A model generated the notes under the pieces. It was not told where the DNA came from and made no database searches. It was given only the letters and a program-made list of their open reading frames with translations. From Lacipirellula limnantheis (GTDB lineage Bacteria; Planctomycetota; Planctomycetia; Pirellulales; Lacipirellulaceae): DNA of 64,000 bases. A program made the position numbers and the translations under genes. The stretch spans positions 6,132,028 through 6,196,027 of the forward strand of contig NZ_CP036339.1 in assembly GCF_007746075.1 (NCBI RefSeq), in the 5' to 3' direction. Below are positions 16,665 through 24,967 of this stretch, one piece after another. Within the stretch, counting starts at the first letter, position 1, and each line of letters begins with the position of its first letter.

Positions 16665-17201
16665 ATGTCGACCGCCAATCCAATCGCCAATGCGTCGCCG
16701 CGCGACGTGGAACAGCGGCGTCACGCGGGGGAGCCGGTCGTGATCGTCGACGTACGGACGCCGGCGGAGTTTCGCGGCGTGCATGCCGTGGGAGCGCGCA
16801 ATGTGCCGCTTGACGTGCTCGATCAGCACACTGCCGAGCTTCGACAAGCTGCGGGGACGGGGCCGCTCTATATGATCTGCCAAGGGGGCGGGCGATCGCG
16901 GCAGGCTTGCGAGCGACTCGCCGCGCAGCAGATCGCCGTGGTGAACATTGACGGCGGGACGAACGCCTGGGTCGCGGCGGGGCTGCCCGTAGAGCGCGGG
17001 AAGCAGACAATCTCGCTGGAACGACAAGTGCGCATCGCCGCGGGCTCGCTCGCCTTGACTGGCGCCTTGCTCGCATGGTTTGTCCACCCGGCGTTCGTCT
17101 GGCTGTCGGCCTTCATCGGCGCGGGCCTCCTGTTCGCCGGCGTGACCGACACCTGCGGCATGGGGATGATGCTGGCGAAGATGCCTTGGAATCGTTCTTA
17201 G
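16665..17201 (+). CDS. Membrane rhodanese (YgaP-like)
   Basis: Protein of 178 residues from ATG 16665, preceded by GAGGA at 16652-16656. An N-terminal rhodanese domain (about 12-105) has the active-site loop MICQGGGRSRQ with its cysteine. It is followed by two close hydrophobic segments (about 125-165) of the DUF2892 type ending in TDTCGMGMMLAKMPWN. The domain order matches YgaP, an inner-membrane sulfurtransferase. It lies just upstream of the CoA-disulfide-reductase/rhodanese fusion, which suggests a shared role in persulfide or thiol chemistry. Confidence 0.9.
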   Translation: MSTANPIANASPRDVEQRRHAGEPVVIVDVRTPAEFRGVHAVGARNVPLDVLDQHTAELRQAAGTGPLYMICQGGGRSRQACERLAAQQIAVVNIDGGTNAWVAAGLPVERGKQTISLERQVRIAAGSLALTGALLAWFVHPAFVWLSAFIGAGLLFAGVTDTCGMGMMLAKMPWNRS

Positions 17202-17215
17202 AGATGCGAATGCGT

Positions 17216-17350
17216 TATAACCACGAAACACACGAAACGCACAAAAAAAGAGCAAGTCGTTAATCGTATTTTCTTTGCGCCTTCGCGCCTTTGCGTGAGA
17301 CACGTCTTCGATTGATCTCACGCAAAGGCGCGAAGGGGCGAAGGAAGGAG
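17216..17350. repeat. Inverted-repeat element between rhodanese genes
   Basis: It starts with ATAACCACGAAACACACGAA, the left arm also seen at 13917. The second half is an inverted pair CTTCGCGCCTTTGCGTGAGA / TCTCACGCAAAGGCGCGAAG around CACGTCTTCGATTGA. The element ends directly before the ribosome binding site of the next gene. Confidence 0.75.
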
Positions 17351-17365
17351 CACAGGAAATAAGCA

Positions 17366-19060
17366 ATGCGGATTGTCATCATCGGCGCAGTGGCAGGCGG
17401 CGCTTCGGCGGCGGCGCGGGCGCGGCGATTGAGCGAAGAGGCGGAGATCATTCTCGTCGAACGGGGCGAGGCGCCGTCGTTCGCGAATTGCGGGCTGCCC
17501 TACTACATCGGCGGAGTGATCGAGCAGCGCGACAAGTTGCTGGTGGCGCCGGCGCAGCGGCTCATCGAGCGGTATCGGCTCGACGTGCGAACGCGGACCG
17601 AAGCGCTCGCGATCGATCGCGCGAATCACACGGTGCGACTTCGCTACCTGGAAAATTGCGACGAATACGACCAGCCGTACGACAAGCTGATCCTTTCGCC
17701 CGGCGCGGCGCCGATTCGGCCGCCGGTCCCAGGCGTCGATCTGCCGCAGGTTTACACGCTGCGTGAATTGCGCGACGCCGATCGCCTCCACGCCGCGGCG
17801 AAGCATGCCCAGCGCGCAGTCGTGATCGGCGGCGGGTTCATCGGACTCGAGATGGCGGAGAATCTGGTTCACCGCGGCATCGCTACGACGGTCGTCGAAT
17901 TGGCCAATCAGATCTTGCCCCCGTGGGACGCCGAGATGGTGTCTCCGGTCGCCGACCATCTGCGTGAACGGGGCGTCACGCTCAAGTTGAGCAACGCCGC
18001 CGCAGCCATCGAGCCTGCGGGCGACGGCGTCATCGTGCGGTTGCGAAGCGGCGAGTCGCTCGACGCCGACATGGTGGTGCTCAGCGTCGGCGTCCGGCCC
18101 GACAATAAACTGGCGGTCGAGGCGGGACTGGCCGTCGGTCCCCGCGGCGGCATTCGCGTGAACGACCAGATGCAGACCGCCGATCCCGACATTTACGCCG
18201 TCGGCGATGCGATTGAAACGCATAGCTCGCTCGACGGTTCGCCGACGCAGATTCCGCTGGCCGGGCCGGCGAATCGCCAGGGGCGCATCGCGGCCGACAA
18301 TATCTTCGGTCGACCCACGCACTACGCCGGCACGCAAGGCACGGCGATCGTCGGCGTCTTCGAGATGGCGGCGGCGCTGACGGGGTTCAGCGAAAAGGCG
18401 CTGAAGGCTGCGGGAACGCCCTACGAAAAGGTTTACGTTCATCCTGCCAATCACGCCGGCTACTATCCCGGCGCGAAGCAAATGTCGATGAAGCTCCTCT
18501 TTGCCCCCGACGGCGGGCGGTTGCTCGGCGCGCAGGCGGTCGGCCGCTCCGGCGTCGACAAACGGATCGATGTGCTCGCCGTGGCCATCAAAGCGGGGAT
18601 GAGCGTGTTCGATTTGGAAGAATTGGAACTCGCCTATGCCCCGCAGTTCGGGTCGGCGAAGGATCCGGTGAACATGGCGGGGTTTGTCGCTGCCGGGGTG
18701 GTGCGCGGGGACCAGCCGGTGGCGCACTGGGACGATCTGCCGCAACTGGCCGCTGAAGACGGCCAGTCCGAAGGATTGGGCCGGCCCGAGGGGTTGGGCC
18801 CGCCTGAGTTGGTGCTTGATGTGCGGATGGCGAGTGAATTCGCGGCAGGGAGCATTCCGGGGGCGGTGAATATTCCCGTCGACGAGTTGCGCTCGCGGCT
18901 GGGCGAGCTTGATCCGGCGCGGCCGATCATTGCATACTGCCAAGTCGGCATGCGCGGGTATCTGGCGACGCGGATCTTGCTGCAATATGGGTTCAACGTT
19001 CGTAATCTGAGCGGCGGTTATACGACCTACAAGCAGACGATGGCGGCGAAGGGAGCGTGA
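17366..19060 (+). CDS. CoA-disulfide reductase-like flavoprotein fused to rhodanese
   Basis: Protein of 564 residues with AGGA nine bases before ATG 17366. Residues 1-450 form an FAD/NAD(P)H pyridine-nucleotide-disulfide oxidoreductase. GAVAGGASAAARARR binds FAD, and the SFANCGLPYYIGG motif places the redox cysteine at residue 42, as in CoA-disulfide reductases. A second dinucleotide motif VVIGGGFIGLEMAENL is near 150, and YAVGDA near 275. Residues about 480-560 form a rhodanese domain with YCQVGMRGY. Such fusions reduce CoA-persulfide or polysulfide with NADH. A short duplicated linker (EGLGRPEGLGPPE) joins the parts. Confidence 0.92.
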   Translation: MRIVIIGAVAGGASAAARARRLSEEAEIILVERGEAPSFANCGLPYYIGGVIEQRDKLLVAPAQRLIERYRLDVRTRTEALAIDRANHTVRLRYLENCDEYDQPYDKLILSPGAAPIRPPVPGVDLPQVYTLRELRDADRLHAAAKHAQRAVVIGGGFIGLEMAENLVHRGIATTVVELANQILPPWDAEMVSPVADHLRERGVTLKLSNAAAAIEPAGDGVIVRLRSGESLDADMVVLSVGVRPDNKLAVEAGLAVGPRGGIRVNDQMQTADPDIYAVGDAIETHSSLDGSPTQIPLAGPANRQGRIAADNIFGRPTHYAGTQGTAIVGVFEMAAALTGFSEKALKAAGTPYEKVYVHPANHAGYYPGAKQMSMKLLFAPDGGRLLGAQAVGRSGVDKRIDVLAVAIKAGMSVFDLEELELAYAPQFGSAKDPVNMAGFVAAGVVRGDQPVAHWDDLPQLAAEDGQSEGLGRPEGLGPPELVLDVRMASEFAAGSIPGAVNIPVDELRSRLGELDPARPIIAYCQVGMRGYLATRILLQYGFNVRNLSGGYTTYKQTMAAKGA

Positions 19061-19247
19061 GTTAATCGCGGTGGGAGTTTGCGGTGACTGATTGAGACGG
19101 AGAGTCCGTGGGAGGGGTATCGGACCCCGATGCGATGTTGTGCCACCGGAACGGCTTGTCGTGGTGAGCGGAATCGGCGTCGGAGAAGCCTCCCACAGAA
19201 GACCGTTTGAGCGAAGCTCCCTACCCTCTTGCCCTTACGAGCGCGTG

Positions 19248-20021
19248 ATGATTTCCGCTGGTGAGACCATTGATGCTAACAGGCCATTTACATGGCCCGC
19301 TCGCCGGGCGTTGCTGACTGCCGAGTGGCGGCACCTGGCGATGCTCAACTTTGCCGTCGATCGCTCGGTGATGGCGCCGCTCGTGCCGGCGGGGACGGAG
19401 CTTGATGACTTGAACGGCGAGTCGTACGCCTCGGTGATCGGGTTTCAGTTTCTGCGGACAACATTCTACGGCGTGCCGATTCCACTTCATCGCAACTTCG
19501 TCGAGGTGAACCTGCGGTTTTACATCCGCCGGCGAGGTCCGGAGGGTTGGCGGCGGGGCGTGGCGTTCGTCCGCGAACTGGCGCCGAAGCGAGCGGTGGC
19601 GCTCGTCGCGAATCGGTTGTATGGCGAGCGTTACCTCGCCGTGCCGATGACGCATCAATTGGAACCGGGCAGCGACGGCGTGCCGCGACAGCTAACCTAT
19701 GGGTGGCGGTATCGCGACGGCAGCGGGCGGATTTCCCTCGAACCGGCGGGCGAAGCGTTGCCGCTCGCGGAGGGCTCGCACGAGCACTACATCGCTGAGC
19801 ACTATTGGGGCTACTCGAACCACGCCCGCGGCGCCTTGGAGTACCAGGTGGCGCACCCCTCCTGGCGGTATAGTCCGGCCCGATCGGCCAGTTTCGCCTG
19901 CGATCATGTGGCGGCGATCTACGGGGAAGCTTGGCGGGAGGCGCTAAGCGGCGAGCCGCGGTCGGCATTCTGGGCTGATGGGTCGGCGGTGCGGGTGTAC
20001 GCGGGGCGGCGAGTATGCTGA
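19248..20021 (+). CDS. DUF2071 (acetoacetate-decarboxylase-like) protein
   Basis: Protein of 257 residues. The ATG at 19248 (or the GTG just before) is preferred to 19092, because WPARRALLTAEWRHLAMLNF is the normal start of this family. Typical blocks are LVPAGTELDDLNGESYASVI and NFVEVNLRFYIRR. The family belongs to the acetoacetate-decarboxylase-like fold, with no proven activity. It may bind a small ligand in the cytoplasm. The 190 bp upstream hold nothing that I recognise. Confidence 0.82.
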   Translation: MISAGETIDANRPFTWPARRALLTAEWRHLAMLNFAVDRSVMAPLVPAGTELDDLNGESYASVIGFQFLRTTFYGVPIPLHRNFVEVNLRFYIRRRGPEGWRRGVAFVRELAPKRAVALVANRLYGERYLAVPMTHQLEPGSDGVPRQLTYGWRYRDGSGRISLEPAGEALPLAEGSHEHYIAEHYWGYSNHARGALEYQVAHPSWRYSPARSASFACDHVAAIYGEAWREALSGEPRSAFWADGSAVRVYAGRRVC

Positions 20022-20067
20022 GCGTGGCTGCTCCTGAACCTCAAGGCAACGAGAGGCATCATCTGGT

Positions 20068-20091
20068 CTAGCAGGAAGGCCACGCCTTCCG
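20068..20091. repeat. REP-like hairpin, copy 2
   Basis: TAGCAGGAAGGC, CAC and GCCTTCC form a 7-bp stem that resembles the hairpins at 16344 and 31923. A weaker outer pair CATCATC / GATGATG extends the stem. Confidence 0.6.
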
Positions 20092-20112
20092 GGATGATGT
20101 GACGTCGCGTGC

Positions 20113-20196
20113 AGCCCCGGGCTCCGCCCGGGGATAGCATCACGCGCGACGATGTTTACCGGAATGGAAACCTACCCCCGGGCGGAGCCCGGGGCT
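20113..20196. repeat. REPIN-like palindromic element, copy 2 (inverted)
   Basis: Hairpin ends AGCCCCGGGCTCCGCCCGGG and CCCCGGGCGGAGCCCGGGGC enclose a core that, read on the minus strand, has CCATTCCGG followed by ATCGTCG. It is the reverse of the copies at 5895 and 27919. It lies between the DUF2071 gene and the GNAT gene. Confidence 0.8.
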
Positions 20197-20238
20197 GAAG
20201 GTGCCTAAACGATTACGACCTCTTTCCTTTGCCTCCCG

Positions 20239-20742
20239 ATGTCTCTCGCGATTCGACCTGCAACCGACGCCGACCTGCCGGCGATCAATGCGATCTACAA
20301 TCATTACGTCCTCACCTCGACGACGACGTACGACTTGGAGCCGTTGTCGCTCGAGGAGCGCCAGCGATGGTTCGCAGGGCGAGAGCCGATTCATCCGGTG
20401 ATCGTGGTCGTCGACGACGCGGCCGGGGGAAAGCTCGTCGGGTGGGGATCGCTGAACGTCTTTCGTTCGAAGCCAGGGTATCGGTTCACGGTGGAGAACT
20501 CGGTTTACGTTCATCCTGAACATCACCGCCAGGGAATCGGCTCGTTGATCATCGAGCATCAGATTCGGCAAGCGCAGGAGTTGGGACTGCACGCGATCGT
20601 CGCCGGCATCGGCGCTGAGCAGGCGGCTAGCATTGCGCTCCACGGGAAGCATGGGTTTGTCGAGGTAGCGCGGTTTCGCGAAGTGGGGCGCAAGTTCGAC
20701 CAGTGGCTGGATGTGGTGTTTATGCAGCGGCTGATCAAGTAA
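20239..20742 (+). CDS. GNAT N-acetyltransferase (phosphinothricin acetyltransferase-like)
   Basis: Protein of 167 residues. The start AIRPATDADLPAINAIYNHY and the acetyl-CoA site YVHPEHHRQGIGSLIIEHQI (Q/RxxGxG/A type) are characteristic of the pat/bar branch of GNAT enzymes. The residues GKHGFVEVARFREVGRKF close the domain. The branch acetylates amino groups of small molecules such as phosphinothricin or methionine derivatives; the natural substrate here is unknown. The stop is followed by an inverted repeat at 20745-20842. Confidence 0.92.
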   Translation: MSLAIRPATDADLPAINAIYNHYVLTSTTTYDLEPLSLEERQRWFAGREPIHPVIVVVDDAAGGKLVGWGSLNVFRSKPGYRFTVENSVYVHPEHHRQGIGSLIIEHQIRQAQELGLHAIVAGIGAEQAASIALHGKHGFVEVARFREVGRKFDQWLDVVFMQRLIK

Positions 20743-20744
20743 CG

Positions 20745-20842
20745 TCTTCTCCGTTTCCTTTGCGTTCCTTTGCGGCCTCGCGCCTCTGCGAGAAACTTAC
20801 CGATAAGCTTTCTCGCAGAGGCGCAGAGAATCGCAAAGAACA
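20745..20842. repeat. Inverted repeat of the CGCCTCTGCGAGAAA type
   Basis: Left arm GCCTCGCGCCTCTGCGAGAA and right arm TTCTCGCAGAGGCGCAGAG flank a short centre (ACTTACCGATAAGC). The left arm also has TTTGCGTTCCTTTGCGG with an echo in GAATCGCAAAGAAC. It begins two bases after the GNAT stop codon and likely forms the transcript's 3' hairpin. Confidence 0.75.
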
Positions 20843-20924
20843 TCTGTGAAATAGGCGGATTTCTCGGCCCGCGAACCGCCTGCCGCGGTTAGCCCTCTAT
20901 GGTTAAAATGGGGGGCTCGCGATT

Positions 20925-20982
20925 TGTAGGAGCGCTCCATTTGCGGACGCTCCGGCGGGTCGTTGACCCGCGGCTACTGACT
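20925..20982. repeat. Single arm of the nested palindromic element
   Basis: CTCCGGCGGGTCGTTGACCC with GCGGCTAC is the outer arm seen at 11055 and 13165. No matching left arm or inner repeat lies nearby. GGGTCGTTGACCC is itself a perfect imperfect-centre palindrome. It lies 25 bases before the ilvD start. Confidence 0.65.
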
Positions 20983-21006
20983 CCTGTCCCCTGACTCCTG
21001 GTTCTC

Positions 21007-22689
21007 ATGCTCAACAAATACTCCAGCCACATCACGCAACCGAAGTCGCAGGGCGCCAGCCAGGCCATGCTGTTTGGCACTGGCCTCACCGAAGAGGACA
21101 TGAATCGACCGCAGGTCGGCATCGCGAGCATGTGGTACGACGGCAACACCTGCAACATGCACCTGCTCGATCTCGCCAACGAGGTGAAGAAGGGGGTGCA
21201 GGCCGCCGGCATGGTGGGGATGAGGTTCAATACGATCGGCGTGAGCGACGGCATCTCGATGGGCACCAGCGGCATGAGCTACTCGCTCCAGTCGCGCGAC
21301 CTCATCGCCGATTCGATCGAAACGGTCATGGAAGCGCAATGGTACGACGCGCTCGTCGCGCTGCCGGGCTGCGACAAGAACATGCCGGGCTGTTTGATGG
21401 CGATGGGCCGGCTCAATCGGCCCGCGATCATGGTCTACGGCGGCACGATCAAGCCAGGCTTCACGCACACCAACAAAGATGAGCAGAAGCGCGACATCGT
21501 CAGCGCGTTCCAGTGCTACGGCGAATTCCTGGCGGGCCGCATCACCGAGGAAGAACGCCGAGACATCGTCCGCCATAGCTGTCCCGGCGCCGGAGCCTGT
21601 GGCGGCATGTACACCGCAAACACGATGGCCTCGGCGATCGAAGCGATGGGGATGACGCTGCCCTACAGCAGCTCGATCCCCGCCGAGAACCCCGACAAGA
21701 TCGGCGAGTGCCTCGCCGCGGGGAAGGCGATCTACCAACTGCTCGAGTTGGATCTCAAGCCGCGCGACATCATGACGCGGGCCGCGTTCGAAAACGCCAT
21801 GGTCGTCATCATGGCGGTCGGCGGTTCGACCAACGCCGTGCTCCATCTGCTGGCGATGGCTCGCTCGGTCGGCGTCGAGCTGACGATCGACGACTTCCAG
21901 GCGGTGAGCGACCGCGTACCGTACCTGGCCGACCTCAAGCCGAGCGGCAAGTTCGTGCAGGAAGAACTTCACGAAGTCGGCGGCACGCCGGCCGTGATGA
22001 AGATGCTGCTCGAGCATGGCCTCATCGATGGCAGTTGCAAAACGGTCACCGGCAAGACCGTGGCCGAGAATCTCGCCCCCCTGCCCGGTCTCAAGAAAGG
22101 GCAGACGATCGTTCACTCGTTTGACAGGCCGTTGAAGGCGACCGGCCACATCCGCATCATGCGCGGCAACCTCTGCCCCGACGGCGCCGTCGCGAAGATC
22201 ACCGGCAAGGAGGGACTGGTCTTCACCGGCACGGCCCGTTGCTTCGACAGCGAAGAAGAGATGCTCCACGCGATGGAGCGGAAGGAAATCACTAAGGGAG
22301 ATGTGATCATCATTCGTTACGAAGGCCCGCAAGGAGGCCCCGGCATGCCGGAGATGCTCACCCCCACGAGCGCGATCATGGGCGCCGGCCTCGGCGCCGA
22401 CGTCGCGCTCATCACCGACGGCCGCTTCAGCGGCGGCAGCCACGGGTTCATCGTCGGGCACGTCACTCCGGAAGCCCAGGTCGGCGGGCCGATCGCGCTG
22501 GTGCAAAACGGCGATAAGATCACGCTCGACGCCGAGGCGAATCTCATTACGGTCGAAGTCAGCGACGCAGAATTCGAGAAGCGTCGGAAGGCGTGGAAGG
22601 CCCCAGCGTTCAAGGCGACGCGTGGGACGCTCTACAAATACATCAAGAATGTGAAGAGCGCGAGTGAAGGGTGCGTGACAGATGAGTGA
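21007..22689 (+). CDS. ilvD: Dihydroxy-acid dehydratase
   Basis: Protein of 560 residues, full length for IlvD/Edd dehydratases. It has the iron-sulfur cysteine motifs ALPGCDKNMPGCLMAMG and SCPGAGACGGMYTANTMA, plus MGTSGMSYSL and TDGRFSGGSHGFIVGHV near the C-terminus. It converts 2,3-dihydroxy-3-methylbutanoate and its ethyl homologue to 2-oxo acids, the third step of valine and isoleucine synthesis, in the cytoplasm. It stands alone; ilvBNC are not in this window. Confidence 0.97.
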   Translation: MLNKYSSHITQPKSQGASQAMLFGTGLTEEDMNRPQVGIASMWYDGNTCNMHLLDLANEVKKGVQAAGMVGMRFNTIGVSDGISMGTSGMSYSLQSRDLIADSIETVMEAQWYDALVALPGCDKNMPGCLMAMGRLNRPAIMVYGGTIKPGFTHTNKDEQKRDIVSAFQCYGEFLAGRITEEERRDIVRHSCPGAGACGGMYTANTMASAIEAMGMTLPYSSSIPAENPDKIGECLAAGKAIYQLLELDLKPRDIMTRAAFENAMVVIMAVGGSTNAVLHLLAMARSVGVELTIDDFQAVSDRVPYLADLKPSGKFVQEELHEVGGTPAVMKMLLEHGLIDGSCKTVTGKTVAENLAPLPGLKKGQTIVHSFDRPLKATGHIRIMRGNLCPDGAVAKITGKEGLVFTGTARCFDSEEEMLHAMERKEITKGDVIIIRYEGPQGGPGMPEMLTPTSAIMGAGLGADVALITDGRFSGGSHGFIVGHVTPEAQVGGPIALVQNGDKITLDAEANLITVEVSDAEFEKRRKAWKAPAFKATRGTLYKYIKNVKSASEGCVTDE

Positions 22690-22929
22690 GACATCGCGTC
22701 AGGTCGGCGGCGAGCCGGGTGCGTGAGCACCTGGCTTTTCAGGTCCGTCGAGCGAACAGACGCGCCTGCTGAACTCATCGACTCGCCGTTCTCTCTGCAT
22801 CGGCCTCGAACTGTCCCTTTCGCTCAGAGTGATTAGCTCAAGACTGGCGCTCGGTTTGCTCCGCAGTGTTAGGGTCTGGCGGTAAAATCTGATGACTGTA
22901 CCGACGTTCCCTCGGAGCATGCGTCTCTT
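22690..22929. other. Intergenic region, nothing recognised
   Basis: The 240 bases between ilvD and the short prenyltransferase-repeat gene have no clear reading frame, repeat or hairpin terminator. Confidence 0.4.
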
Positions 22930-23322
22930 ATGAAATCGGCACTCGCCTATTTTGCCCTCGTTTCTCTTATCACTTCCTCATGTGCCACGGCGGCCCGAGC
23001 TCAAACGGCAATCGCGGAACCTGTAGCCGCGGTTGACCGCGCCGCCGTCATCGCCGACTGCATTCAAAATCTCCGCACCGTCGGGCAGGCGGAGGTTGGG
23101 ACGTTCACGGCGCAAGCGGGCCCCGGGCTGACGGCGATGGCGCTCACCGCGCTGCTCCGCAACGACGTGCCCGTCGACGATCCGATGGTCGCCAAGGGGC
23201 TCAAGACGATCGAAGGGTTTGTGAAGCCCGACGGCGGCGTCTATGGCAACGGGCGGTTGAAGAACTTCGAAACGTGCGTTGCACTATTGGCGCTGTCGCA
23301 CTGCGATGACGAGGCAACGTGA
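22930..23322 (+). CDS. Prenyltransferase/squalene-oxidase-repeat protein, apparently truncated
   Basis: Protein of 130 residues with a signal peptide (1-24, ending ARA). The rest (GPGLTAMALTALLRNDVPVD, GLKTIEGFVKPDGGVYGNG, NFETCVALLALSHCDDEAT) matches the first two alpha/alpha repeats of planctomycete proteins annotated as prenyltransferase or squalene oxidase repeat. Those are usually 350 residues or more, so about two thirds of the barrel is missing. The stop overlaps the GTG start of the next gene by four bases, a neat junction. Either a deletion removed the remainder, or it is a short free-standing form. Confidence 0.65.
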   Translation: MKSALAYFALVSLITSSCATAARAQTAIAEPVAAVDRAAVIADCIQNLRTVGQAEVGTFTAQAGPGLTAMALTALLRNDVPVDDPMVAKGLKTIEGFVKPDGGVYGNGRLKNFETCVALLALSHCDDEAT

Positions 23323-24173
23323 GCGAGCCGGATCAAGTGACGGCGCCGACGACTCCTCGCGTTCGCTCGACCGCGAGTTGGGGGCTGTCGTTGCTCTGGG
23401 CGCTCAACGTCGCATTGCTCCTCGGCTCGGTTGCGTGGATCGCTGCGGATCCGGTCGTCGCGCGGCATTTGGCGTTCGAGCAAGATCGATTGGCGCTCGC
23501 CAATCGAATTGTCCTGCACGAGCTCGGGCACGCGAGCGTTGGCGCCGACCCCGTCGCGACGGATAGCTCGCACGCCCGGGCGCTGAAGGTGATCGCCGTC
23601 ATTGCGATCGTCAGCGTGGCGACCGTCGGACTCGCCCTCGTGTGCGGTCCGCAGCGCCATCGTCGGCTGCGATCGTGGTTGGCCTTCACGGCGCTGGTGG
23701 CCGTGTGGCTGGGGCTGGCCGTGGCCTGGCGCGACGTCGCGTGGGCGGGGCAGCGTTTTCGGCTCGGGCGGCAGGTCGCGGCGGTGGAGCCGCTCGCTGC
23801 GGCACTGCGCGAGCGGTGGCCGCAGAGCGACGGAAGCGACGTGCCGGGGCTGGGGCCGTTCATGGCCTACCCGCCGGGGGCGCCGCGAATGTTGATGCTG
23901 CTCCACCAGGTGCGGCCCGTCGGTTCAAGCAATGCGATCTCGGCGATTGAGCGCTCTGACGCCGGCGGGTTGCGGTTCGAACTGGCCGACGGCGACGCGG
24001 GGGCGTGGCTGGAGTGGCATCCCCCTGGCGAGGCGCCGGCGTCGTTTGTCGGCGGACTGCAGGGAGCGTATGAACTGGTGCGGGCGAGCGATTTGGCAGA
24101 TGGGTGGTTTTTGGCTCGCTACCGCGTGCCGGGATCTGGAATGGGCACGGCAGCCCCTACAGATAACCGCTAG
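23319..24173 (+). CDS. Hypothetical membrane protein
   Basis: Protein of 284 residues from GTG 23319, which overlaps the stop of the upstream gene (GTGA) and has GAGG at 23311-23314. It has three likely membrane segments, about residues 20-42, 90-110 and 117-138, followed by a soluble C-terminal part of about 140 residues. I find no family that I can name. The overlap suggests that it is translated together with the truncated repeat protein. Confidence 0.6.
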   Translation: MSEPDQVTAPTTPRVRSTASWGLSLLWALNVALLLGSVAWIAADPVVARHLAFEQDRLALANRIVLHELGHASVGADPVATDSSHARALKVIAVIAIVSVATVGLALVCGPQRHRRLRSWLAFTALVAVWLGLAVAWRDVAWAGQRFRLGRQVAAVEPLAAALRERWPQSDGSDVPGLGPFMAYPPGAPRMLMLLHQVRPVGSSNAISAIERSDAGGLRFELADGDAGAWLEWHPPGEAPASFVGGLQGAYELVRASDLADGWFLARYRVPGSGMGTAAPTDNR

Positions 24174-24229
24174 GCGATTTTTGGTAGCCATCAAGCTCCA
24201 GTTTTTGTAGTAACCTGAAACGTGGCCGG

Positions 24230-24235
24230 TATAAT
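24230..24235 (+). promoter_or_regulatory. TATAAT box of a leaderless-looking operon
   Basis: A perfect TATAAT ends six bases before ATG 24242, so transcription would begin at or near the A of the start codon. A weak TTGTAG lies at 24205-24210, at 19-base spacing. No ribosome binding site precedes the antitoxin, which fits a leaderless message. Confidence 0.45.
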
Positions 24236-24241
24236 CGCGAC

Positions 24242-24595
24242 ATGAGCACCGACGCCTTCCCAATCTTCGACGCCGCCCTAAATCTGCCGGTCTCCGTGCG
24301 AGCAGACTTAGCCGCTCGGCTGATCGCCAGCCTCGACAGGCCAGCATCTCCTGCCCCGACGCAATCAGCAGCAGTTGGCGCCACGGCGCTGCCCGACGCT
24401 GAACGCGTTCGCTTGGCTGACATGCTTATGGACAGCGTGAAGCCCGCCGGCGTTCTCAGCGTTGACGATCCGCATTTCGAAGCAGAGATTTCGCGCCGGC
24501 AGCGGGAAGTCGCTGATGGTACGGCGGTCACTTATTCCATCGATGAGACAATAGACGCGATTCGTCAGTCGCTAGTAGGGCGAAAGCGACCATGA
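24242..24595 (+). CDS. Antitoxin of a RelE/ParE-type system, doubled domain
   Basis: Protein of 117 residues like the putative addiction module component family (RelB-like). It has two copies of the motif LPxxxRxxLAxxLxxS: LNLPVSVRADLAARLIASLD (about residue 12) and ALPDAERVRLADMLMDSVK (about 50). The second half, with DPHFEAEISRRQREVADGTA and YSIDETIDAIR, is the normal antitoxin C-terminus that wraps the toxin. Its stop overlaps the toxin start (ATGA), the usual arrangement of such pairs. Confidence 0.82.
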   Translation: MSTDAFPIFDAALNLPVSVRADLAARLIASLDRPASPAPTQSAAVGATALPDAERVRLADMLMDSVKPAGVLSVDDPHFEAEISRRQREVADGTAVTYSIDETIDAIRQSLVGRKRP

Positions 24596-24912
24596 TTGTT
24601 CGCGTCCATCGGGACTCCCGATCGGAGGCCATTGATGCCATTGCGGGATATGAGACGATATGCGAAGGATTGGGCGTAACATTCGCGGATCACTTCTTGC
24701 GATCACTGGCACAGATTGAACGAAATCCACGACTATTTGCTCGCCTAGAATCGACTCGGCTGAGCGGAGAGATTCGCCGAGCCAAGTTACCCCGATTTCC
24801 ATACATTGTTATCTATGAAGTTCATGCGGACTTCGTTCAGATTCTAGCGGTTGCGCACGCGAGCCGGGAGCCTGACTATTGGTCGAGACGGCGCGATCCT
24901 GAAGACGAATGA
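24592..24912 (+). CDS. RelE/ParE-family toxin
   Basis: Protein of 106 residues that starts inside the last codons of the antitoxin gene (overlap ATGA). The pattern FLRSLAQIERNPRLF, RRAKLPRFPYIVIYEV and ILAVAHASREPDYW is typical of the RelE/ParE superfamily; IYEV and the final HASREPDYW block are hallmarks. Known members cleave mRNA at the ribosome or poison gyrase, and are held inactive by the antitoxin. RelE versus ParE activity cannot be decided from the sequence. Confidence 0.88.
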   Translation: MIVRVHRDSRSEAIDAIAGYETICEGLGVTFADHFLRSLAQIERNPRLFARLESTRLSGEIRRAKLPRFPYIVIYEVHADFVQILAVAHASREPDYWSRRRDPEDE

Positions 24913-24967
24913 CGTTAACCGGCACTCGCCAACTTCGCTGTAAACGGCTACCGAGAGAATTCGCCAC

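Noticed and set aside
17318..18985. A 555-codon open frame on the minus strand
   Set aside because: It is antisense to the CoA-disulfide-reductase/rhodanese gene and has no domain.
20974..22506. A 510-codon open frame on the minus strand
   Set aside because: It is antisense to ilvD, which is a certain gene.
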